DNA from: Chelonoidis abingdonii
Lineage: Eukaryota; Chordata; Testudines; Testudinidae
Direction: 5' to 3'
Assembly: GCF_003597395.2 (NCBI RefSeq)
Contig: NC_133769.1
Span: forward strand, 174,815,521-174,879,520
DNA: 64,000 nucleotides
Part shown: positions 56,440-64,000 of the stretch, piece after piece
Numbering within the stretch: position 1 is the stretch's first letter
How the letters are laid out: each line of letters opens with the position of its first letter
Made by a program: the position numbers and the translations under genes
The notes under the pieces: model-generated
Database searches by the model: none
Seen by the model: the letters and a program-made list of their open reading frames with translations, nothing else
Told to the model about the DNA's origin: nothing

Positions 56440-57046
56440 CCCCTCCCAGATTGGTATTGTCTGCAAACTTTATAAGTGTACTCTCTCTATGCCATTATCT
56501 AAATCATTGATAAAGATATTGAATGGAACCAGACCCAGAACATATCCCTTCAGGACCCTACTCAATATGCCCTTCCAGCTTGACTGTAAACCATTGATAA
56601 TTACTCTCTTGGAATGGTTTTCAATCCATTATGCACCCACCTTATAGCAGTTCCATTTACATTGTATTTTCCTAGTTTGTTTATGAGAAAGTCATGGGAG
56701 ACAGTCTCAAAAGCCTTACTAAAGTCAAGATATACCACATCTACCACTTTCCCCCAACCAGAAGGCTGCTTATCCTCTCAAAGAAAGCTATTAGCTTGGT
56801 TTGACATGATTTGTTCTCGACAAATCCATGCTGATTGTTACTTATCACCTTATTATCATCTAGGTGTTTGTAAATTGATTGCTTTATTACTTGCGCCATT
56901 ATTTTTCTGGGTTCTGAAGTTAAGCTGACTGGTCTGTAATTCTCTGGGTTGCCCTTATTTCCGTTTTTATAGATTGGCACTATATTTGCCCTTTTCCAGT
57001 CCTCTAGAATCTCTCCCATTTTCCATGAGTTTTCGAACATAATCAC
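56440..57046 (-). pseudogene. CR1 reverse-transcriptase core, decayed
   Basis: Read leftward, the fragment has FENSWKMGEILEDWKRANIV, NYRPVSLTS (fingers), IYKHLDDNKVISNNQHGF, then in another frame VVYLDFSKAFETVSHD with the first catalytic Asp, and finally KFADNT at about 56474-56454, where CR1 normally has FADD followed by T. The second Asp of this catalytic pair is therefore Asn. Together with frameshifts and stops this rules out activity. Confidence 0.82.
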
Positions 57047-57399
57047 TAATGGCTCAGATACCTCCTCAATCAGCTCTTTGAGTATTCCAGGATGTATTTC
57101 GTCAGGCCCTGCCTACTTGAAGACATCTAACTTGTCTAAGTAATTTTGAACTTGTTCTCTCCCTATTTTAGTCTCTGATCTTACCTCATTTTCATTGGCA
57201 TTCGCTATATTAAATGTCTAATCACTGCTAACCATTTTAGTGAAAACTGAAACAAAAAAGTCATTTAGCACTTCTGCCATTTCCACTTTTTCTGTTATTG
57301 TTCACCCCCCTACCCCATTGAATAACGAGCCTACCCTGTCCTTGATCTTCCTCTTGCTTCTAATGTATATGTAGAATGTTTTCTCATTACCTTTTATGT

Positions 57400-58799
57400 C
57401 TGTAGCTCAGGGGTTGGCAACCTATTGCACACATGCCAAAGACGGCACGTGAGCTGGTTTTTAATGGAACGCAGCTGCCTGCTGGGGTCCTGGCTGCCAA
57501 ACCCAGGCTCAGCTGCTGGGACCCTGGCAGGCAGCTGTGTGCCATTAAAAATCCTGCCTGGCCCAGCCTGCTCTTCTCTGTCCCTTGCTCTCTCCTGCGG
57601 GGGCAGAAGCTTGGTTCTGCAGCTGCATGGCAGCCTCTACGAAGCCAAACTCCCTCCTCCCCTGCCTCTTACCCCAGCTTGCTGGGTTCCTGTCCCTTCT
57701 CCTCTCCCTCTGTGCAGCCAAACAGCTGATGGCCTTGGAGAGGGAGGGGGAGAAGCAGAGCCGGAACTGCAGATGCAGCATGCTCACTGATCCAGAGAAG
57801 AGGCGGGGCTGGGGCCTTAGGGAAGGAGGGTGGAATCAGGGAAATATCCCCTCCAGCCCCCTGCCATGAGCTGCTCAGGGCAGGGGCCTGGGAGCATCTC
57901 CATGATTCCAACCCACACCCGCAGCCCCCTGCCCTGACTCTTGAACCCCGCAAATCTCCCCAGCCCTCTGCCCTGAGTCCTGCACCCCTCACACTCCTCA
58001 GGCCTCTGCCCTGACTCCTGCACCCCCCACACATACCCAGCCCCCCACATCCCTATCCCAACCCTGAGCACCAAAAGGAAGCTCCTGCACTCCCCCCTTC
58101 ATTCCCACCTGCACCCCTCACACCAAATGGGAGCTGCCTAGGTAAGCGCTCCACACCCAAACCTCCTGCCCCAGCCCTGAGCCCCCTCCTTCATTCTAGC
58201 TCCTGGCCAGACCCTATACTCCAACCCCACCCTGCTCCTTCACCCCCAGCCCTGTGCTCAGTGCACTCCCACCCTCAGCTCAGTGCAGAGAGGAAAAAAA
58301 TTGGCTAAAACTAGGGAGAAGGTAGGTACCCACTCTATATGGGCAGGGCTGGGACCCCAGACTAGCAGCGGGCTGAGTGGGGCTGGCGGCTGGGACCCTG
58401 GCTGGCAGGAGCCAGTGAATGGAACCCCAGACTGGCAGCGGGCTGACTGGTGGTGGGCTGGGCTGCTCAGCTCACTATTAGTCTGGGGTTTTGGCTGCAG
58501 GCCCCGTTCAGCCCGCTGCTGGCCTAGGTGAATGGAACCCCAGGCCGGCAGTGGGCTAAGCAGGCTGGTGGCGTAAGATCAGCATTTTAATTTAATTTTA
58601 AATGAAGCTTCTTAAACATTTTGAAAACCTTGTTTACTTTATATACAAAAATAGTTTAGTTATATAATATATAGACTTATAGAGAGAGATCTTCTAAAAA
58701 ACGTTAAATGTATTACTGGCATGCAAAACCTTAAATTAGAGTGAATAAATGAAGACTCGGCACACCACTTCTGAACAGTTGCCGACCCCTTCTCTAGCT
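57400..58799. mobile_element. 1.38-kb GC-rich hAT element in CR1
   Basis: The element spans 57408-58791. Left end CAGGGGTTGGCAACCTATTG and inverted right end AAGGGGTCGGCAACTGTTCA. Flanks CTGTAGCT (57400-57407) and CTCTAGCT (58792-58799) match at 7 of 8. The left and middle parts are C-rich with tandem C-rich units at 57925-58045, and the right 230 bp are AT-rich. No transposase is encoded. Same family as 15016-16786 and 47644-47723. Confidence 0.9.
57925..58045. repeat. C-rich tandem units inside hAT element
   Basis: Repeats of ctgccctgactcctgcaccc with cacacatacccagcccc spacers, the same units as at 16212-16410. Confidence 0.6.
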
Positions 58800-58989
58800 G
58801 GTTTAATCTTGTTTTGTGACTTGGTCTTTCTAATTTTGTCCCTACATACTTGTGTTATTTGTTTATATTAATCCTTTGCAATTTGACCTAGATTCCAGTT
58901 TTTGTAGGACTTTTTTTTGAGTTTCAGATCACTGAAGATCTCCTGGTTAAGCCAAGGTGGTCTCGTGGCCATACCTCCTGTGTGTCAGA

Positions 58990-60725
58990 AGAATATAAAT
59001 ATTACCATCTCAGAGTGATGATCTTTAAAAAAACAAACAAACAAAAAACAAAAAAAACCCCACAGTCAACATTTATTTTCTACTGTTTTCTTCCAGTTAT
59101 AAATTTCCCAAGCTTTGGGTTAAAGTCAAACCATTGGCCAATGTCCTGCATGAAAATGAAGAAAAGGTCTTTACTTCACTATTTCCAAATGCCAACACTT
59201 GCTGCTTGTTTTCACATAGTCAAACAATTTCTCGTTACATATGAAGCCCTTTGGGATGCAGTGAACTTTGCAACTGTAAATTGAAAAGGTTTCAGATATG
59301 CATAGGGCATCTTACAAATAGTTATGCATTCTAAAAGTGTTTGGAGACTAAAGAAGCAGGAAAAGGTATTTGCATTACTGAAGTTCAGATAAACTGGAAC
59401 TGAATTTCTTTGTCGCCTTACTAAACTCATGTAGTATTGGAGGAAAGAGAGTGCATGCTTTAGTGTGCATGTACTACTTATAAAATGGACATCTTGAATA
59501 GAAGTAACGCAATTTTAGGTGATTTTTCTACACATGTTGCAGTGGATGTCACTCATATGTTACATTTCATATAGCCATAAATGGCAGGAGGTAGTGGGGA
59601 AACCTACAAGGAGGTGAAAAATGATTCAGTGGTAATATGAGAAATGTGGTTACCTCCAGGAGGACTATCGTGTAAGACCTTATGAGTAGTCTCATTCATA
59701 TACACCAGTGTACAGACTCAGGTAATGAAAGTAAGCATCCATCTGATATAGACTGATAACTTGACATAACAAGCAGCCTGGATTTGAAATTTAATGTCCA
59801 TCCCATCTGTATTATGTGTCCTGGGTGACACACTTATCATGTTTTCAGTGCTGACTCTGCAAGCTGCTGACCCCTCTCTTTGAGGGCATATTGCATCTTG
59901 CTAGGTCTGGCTTTTAATGAATAGATTGTCAGGAGAATTTAAATGTTTCCCTAATGAGAGATGAACCCAGATATCCTGGTGCCAGGTACTTTAAATCTTC
60001 TAAGAATAATAATATGGTGCCATGTTTGTAGATATTCAGTGAGGACAAAGTTCCACACTTGAACATTTCTGCCTAACTCCCAGGACTGCAGTGGATGTTG
60101 CATAGAATTCTATGTTACAGAGCAGAGAATTCATCTCTAATGAACATTGGTGGTACACCAAAGACCTTTAAATAAAGCAGTAGTTTTCTGTTGTTAATGT
60201 GCCTGTGAGTTGTCAAGGTAGCCCAGCCTAAGAAGGATAAGACTTGTCACTCGGATATTGAATAACAAAAAAGGAGGAGTTGCTGCTGCCTCAACACATA
60301 TTACTCCATGTTGCCTTATATTTCTACTGAAATAGAAAGGAAAATAGCAACAAGCACCTCTACCAGAAGAGGAACATTAGCCATTTTAAATCAGTCTATG
60401 TCTGTAAACTGCATTTATATTTGAAGATCAATTTACTGTCTCATCCTTTCCAATGAAGATTTTTTTAATAAAATAATGTGGCTGATTTGGTTTTATAGGG
60501 AGTACATGTAATATACTCATTGTATATTGCCTGAAAATGTGTTTAAATGATTCTTTTATAGTTTCTCTGTTTAGAGATGTCACAATTTTCATAACTGGAT
60601 ACCTAAATTTAAGTTCCTAAATTCATATTCAGGCCCCAAAACATGATTTTCAAAGCTCTCATTGATTTCAGTGGAGTTTGTGGGTTTCTCAGGAGCTCTA
60701 TCAGTCCACTTCTAATTTAGATATC
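58990..60725. other. Unassigned DNA
   Basis: No bounded element or gene recognised. An acaaacaaacaaaaaacaaaa simple run lies at 59032-59056. Confidence 0.4.
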
Positions 60726-60731
60726 TAAATA

Positions 60732-60923
60732 TACATCTCTACCTCAATATAATGTTGTCCTCGGTAGCCAAAAAATCTTGTTGCGTTATAGGTGAAACCA
60801 CATTATATTGAACTTGCTTTGATCCACTGAAGTGCACAACCCCACCCTGCCGAAGCACTGCTTTACTGCGTTATATCTGAATTTGTGTTATATTGGGTCA
60901 CGTTTTATTGAGGTAGAAGTGTA
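60732..60923. mobile_element. 188-bp TA-flanked MITE, copy 2
   Basis: The element is 60734-60921 between TA dinucleotides. Left end CATCTCTACCTCAATATAAT and inverted right end CACTTCTACCTCAATAAAAC. Same length and internal order as 28075-28262, in the same orientation. Confidence 0.82.
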
Positions 60924-60924
60924 G

Positions 60925-61640
60925 TTTTAGGAGTTTAAACATAGATATCCAAGTGTGAAATATTAGCCAAAACTACATGAAAGTTTACTGCTGTTTTACT
61001 GTTTATCAGTCATCTCAAATGACAGCAAAACAATCTTTGACATTTTTCTTCTAAGTAATTTATATGTACGTTTGAGAACTCTTTCTTTTGTTTAAGGAAG
61101 GTAAATAATGCACAATCCTTCCATTCACAGCTAAAGAAAATTCATTCATTTTCTTGCTTTAAAAAATAATTAAGTTGAGAGAAACCCAGATGTTGAGACA
61201 CACAAGTTTGGTTTCAGGAAAAAAGAAAACTGAATTATCTCTCTTACTGTTTTTCCCTGATTGCTCTGTTATAGTCCAACATGGGTGGGACAATCTCTTA
61301 AAAATACATTCTTTATACTCAGTTATATGATTGGGCTGACTACATCTTGGGGAATTTCTCCTTAGAGAACAGGCTTGTCAGAGGGGGGTAGGCTGTTGGA
61401 AGTTGTGCCCTCTGGAAGAAAATGGCTGGCATGAATTTAGAAAACACCAATCCTCTTGCTTTCCTTTCCTTCATTGTACAACTACAGTCAATGCTGATAA
61501 TTTTAGTTTTCACAAGACATGGTGCTTGGCAGCTCTGAAACATACAGATGAAATTTTACTTGCTATGTTCAGTGTATGAAGTTCAAGTATCCAAGGGAAT
61601 TCATAAAAATGGATAAAAGCCAATTAAACAATAGAAAACA
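60925..61640. other. Unassigned DNA
   Basis: AT-rich; no gene or bounded element recognised. Confidence 0.4.
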
Positions 61641-61644
61641 AAGG

Positions 61645-62290
61645 AGGTATGTTCAACTGGCAGGAATTACTAAGTGAGAGTTCCATGGAGGTCAGTACAT
61701 TGACCTCTGCTATTTCCAATCTATCTGAATGACCTGGATGTGGGGAATAAACTAATTGAATTTGCTGATGCCACAAAATTGCAAAATTGAGGTTACTACT
61801 GAGCAGCAAGGAAAATTCAAACAGGATTTAGATCTGCTGTTTAAGTGGTCTCAGAGAGAGCAAATGAAATTTTATGTCTACAAGTGTAAAGTAATACACA
61901 TTTGGCTTCAAAATAAATTCATGAATACAAATGAATAGGATTGAAATAGAGTAGGACAAAATTGAAAGGGACCTTGAAGTAATAGCACATATATACTTCT
62001 TTGAGAACATGCAACAATGTGGAGGTGTATTTTAGAATGTCAATGAGAAGAACCCCTTAGAATTCTTTGGTATGAAAAAGAACTCCCTTTGAAGAGATCT
62101 CAGTGGTGCAGTGGTGGATGTGATGTTACAAAGGGTCTCAGATATCATTGTGATGGGGTGGTATAAGTACCTGAAAGGGACAGAAACATATTTTACTGAA
62201 AAAAATGTCTACTGAGAGTTACACTGAAGAATATTTCCTTTTGAGTGGGTGAATACAGTGTCAGAGAGATTTGTGAAAAATAGTATGGTA
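61645..62290 (+). mobile_element. Old CR1/L3-like LINE relic, sense
   Basis: Translated fragments show FPIYLNDLDVGNKLIEFADA near 61710-61770, where the reverse-transcriptase motif C normally reads FADD, and FKQDLDLLFKWSQREQMKFY near 61818-61878, typical of CR1/L3 ORF2 downstream of the palm. Later parts are barely recognisable. It is more diverged than the other CR1 copies in the window. Confidence 0.72.
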
Positions 62291-62294
62291 TCCT

Positions 62295-62730
62295 AGATCA
62301 AATTGCCCCTTAAGAACACTTATAAGCCCATCTGAGTTGTTCCCTGATAATGATAGTGAATGAAGAAGAGAATCTTTATTTATCTTGGTGGTGGAACTGT
62401 TTTGGATCACTATACATTCACTAGAAAACTGCTGTTTGGTGTTTTATGCATCTCTTAAAAAGAGGCATCATTTCCTTGCAATGTAGATACTTTAATGTAC
62501 CTCAATTTGTACTCTTTGTGCCTTTTAGCCTGTAGTTTGCTGTAAAGAAGGTGTCAAAGTGTAAAACTCTGAGATAAGCAAGAAACAGGAAAAAGCAATT
62601 TTATTAATTCAGTTTATTTTTGCTGCACTCTGACAGCAACCTGGTTCTGTTAGAACTGACTTGTCATGGACACTTCCCACTGTTTCTGAGCCTCACCTCA
62701 AATGCTACAAACTACAGCTTTCAACTTCTT
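62295..62730. other. Unassigned DNA
   Basis: Nothing recognised. Confidence 0.35.
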
Positions 62731-62737
62731 TAAATCA

Positions 62738-62995
62738 GGTAGCATCTTCTATCTATGGTACCCCTATGGTCGCCATTACCACAGTACCTGAGTGCCTCAT
62801 AATCTTTATTAACCTCATAATATCCCGGTGAGGTAGGGAAGGTTATCTCCATTTTACACATGGGGGAGCAGGGGCACAGACGGATGCAAGTGACATGCTG
62901 AAGGTAATACAAGAAATCTGTGACTGAGCAGAGAATTGAACCTGGTTTTCCAAGTCTCGAGGTTAGTGTCCTAACCAAAAAGACCATCCCTCCTC
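62738..62995 (-). mobile_element. MIR/tRNA-derived SINE, antisense
   Basis: Read leftward: a tRNA-like start (inverse of ggttagtgtcctaaccaaaaag and agagaattgaacctggtttt, the decayed B-box region), then cttgcatccgtctgtgcccc, atgtgtaaaatggagataac, ccttccctacctcaccggga and ttgtggtaatgg-like sequence. This is the MIR order on the minus strand. Confidence 0.82.
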
Positions 62996-63219
62996 TCTGT
63001 TTGCATTTTTGAGAAAAACATAATGTGTAAGTCAAAATTGCATACTGTCTTCTGTCATTGTATGCAGTAAAACCTGCAAATGAAATTCAAACAATGTGAG
63101 TCTTAAAAAGGCAAAATGTGGAAAGCTGTTATTCCTGAATATTGGTTGCTATGGCAGAAGACAGTATGTAACCTCCCATATTGATTTGACTAGAGCTACT
63201 AGCCTCCCAGCCCTTCTGT

Positions 63220-63645
63220 TGGACATAGGGGACGACACACTCTCTGAATCGGACATCTCCAAGGTTCAATCCCTGGAACTTTGATTCAGTGCAGAGAAAT
63301 TCAATCTAACATCCACTCAATGTGTTGACTTCATCAGAGCCACCCTGGACTCTACAAACAGCAAGGTGTACGTATCCAGAGATGAGTCTGACACAAAATG
63401 TTCATTCTTATCACTACTCTGCATCAGAGCCCTCAGACCACAGTGACATCTTGCCTGCAACTCCAAGTTCATATGGCAGCCTGCACATTTGCAATGCCGC
63501 ATGCCACACTACATTCCCGTGTCTCCAAACTTGTCTAAGAACCATCTTTACACCCAAGAAGCACAACCAGAGAGTCCTTGACTCTGTCAACTGGTGGAAG
63601 GACTCCCACCGAGTTTGTGTTGGGACCCCATTTTCATGTCCACCT
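63220..63645 (+). pseudogene. Retroelement pol relic (DIRS-like RT/RNase H junction)
   Basis: The plus strand encodes peptide patches typical of the region between reverse transcriptase and RNase H in DIRS-type elements: VDFIRATLDSTNSKVYVS near 63320-63380, then CRTIFTPKKHNQRVLDSVNW (from about 63535) and WKDSHRVCVGTPF. The W-W...GTPF/GVPF spacing is characteristic. There is no long uninterrupted frame spanning all of them. A gypsy-type origin is the main alternative. The LTR at 63647 interrupts it. Confidence 0.5.
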
Positions 63646-64000
63646 CTGTCATAAACAGATGGTTAAGGGTTAATGTCTCTTTTACCTGTAAAGGGTTAAG
63701 AAGCTCAGTAAACCTGGCTGACACCTGACCAGAGGACCAATAGGGGGACAAGATACTTTCAAATCTTGGTGGAGGGAAGTCTTTGTTTGTGCTTTTTGTT
63801 TGGTTCGTTGTTCGCTCTCGGGACTGAGAGAGACGGGACATGATTCCAGGCTTTCCCAATCTTTCTGAATCAGTTTTTCATGTTTCAAAATTGTAAGTAA
63901 TAGCCAGGCAAGGCGGATTAGTCTTATGTTTGTTTTCTTAACTTGTAAATGTGTCTCTTTGCTGGAAGGATTTTTACCTCTGTTTGCTGTAACTTTGAAT
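63642..64000. mobile_element. LTR element, left part, running off the window
   Basis: From 63647 the sequence TGTCATAAACAGATGGTTAA opens with TG as an LTR should. It continues through gtaaagggttaagaagctc, agtaaacctggctgac and gccaggcaaggcggattagt, which match my memory of an abundant turtle LTR. acctc (63642-63646) is the expected left target duplication; the right end is outside the window. It is little decayed, and being inside the pol relic it is the younger of the two. Confidence 0.65.

Larger units (their letters stand above)
55590..58985 (-). mobile_element. Antisense CR1 LINE, about 2 kb, with hAT insertion
   Basis: The 3' end is at about 55590 (tagagatcatagaactggaa, inverse of the CR1 tail region). 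The copy runs leftward through the C-terminal part (KRRVRGHDNSFQVHKRLL near 55930), TYKMGNDCLGRSTADRD near 56300-56260, [17 protein letters not shown] near 56070 and the reverse-transcriptase block GNPENYRPVSLTS near 56955. YLDFSKAFETV is encoded near 56740-56700. The hAT element at 57408-58791 interrupts it, and 58792-58985 is still CR1 (ctggttaagccaaggtggtc). Confidence 0.9.

Noticed and set aside
57425..58074. Frames of about 80-120 codons in the C-rich region
   Set aside because: They lie in the non-coding 57408-58791 hAT element; low AT content removes stops.
1..64000. CRISPR array, prokaryotic operon or phage content
   Set aside because: No regularly spaced repeats, no ribosome-binding-site and operon organisation, and abundant vertebrate repeats.

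Overview
The window looks like non-coding DNA from a turtle (or a closely related sauropsid). There is no prokaryotic gene architecture, the open frames are short, and almost every long reading frame belongs to a transposable element. The turtle call rests on the repeats: many CR1-type LINEs, MIR/tRNA-derived SINEs with a typical sauropsid tail, hAT and PIF/Harbinger DNA transposons with large numbers of short non-autonomous relatives, and an LTR at the right edge that resembles one I recall from chelonian sequence. This is judgement from memory, not a database search. I found no host exon, tRNA, rRNA or CRISPR array that I would defend, so the window is intergenic or lies inside a long intron.

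Layout, left to right. 1-2.2 kb: unassigned. 2.2-4.0 kb: a sense CR1 split by a foldback element and by an LTR-like insertion that carries its own foldback. 5.7 kb: a short hAT element with a perfect 8-bp target duplication. 8.5-10.8 kb: a hAT element with a decayed transposase on the minus strand, itself holding a 110-bp foldback. 11.2-13 kb: a cluster of short DNA elements, including a 333-bp palindromic hAT. 15.0-18.3 kb: a probable solo LTR that landed in the first five bases of a 1-kb hAT element, followed by an antisense CR1 carrying another hAT insertion. 18.7-19.2 kb: a TA-flanked 490-bp element. 23.3-24.7 kb: one CR1 inserted into another, the inner one with a 243-codon open frame. 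28-30.4 kb: a 188-bp TA-flanked element and a 421-bp hAT element. 31.1-34.8 kb: a two-gene PIF/Harbinger transposon with convergent transposase and Myb-like frames, interrupted by a hAT element whose sister lies at 35.4 kb. 36.6-37.1 kb: a CR1 3' end. 40.4-41.6 kb: an AT-rich inverted-repeat element and a 129-bp Harbinger-type MITE. 44.2-46.6 kb: antisense CR1 sequence and two related GC-rich hAT elements. 47.3-47.75 kb: a stack of three short foldback elements. 48.85-49.7 kb: an LTR-like relic with an unusual 27-bp direct repeat. 52-53.5 kb: sense CR1. 55.6-59 kb: antisense CR1 holding a 1.4-kb hAT element. 60.7 kb: a second 188-bp element. 61.6-62.3 kb: an old CR1/L3-like relic. 62.7 kb onward: an antisense SINE, a DIRS-like pol relic and an LTR running off the edge.

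The elements do not act together as a pathway; they form a readable insertion history. About fourteen hAT insertions can be bounded by terminal inverted repeats plus 8-bp duplications, six of them perfect, and several can be ordered by nesting. Catalytic residues or frames are broken in every element gene that I could read through, except the short 5'-truncated inner CR1 frame, which lacks the reverse-transcriptase core.
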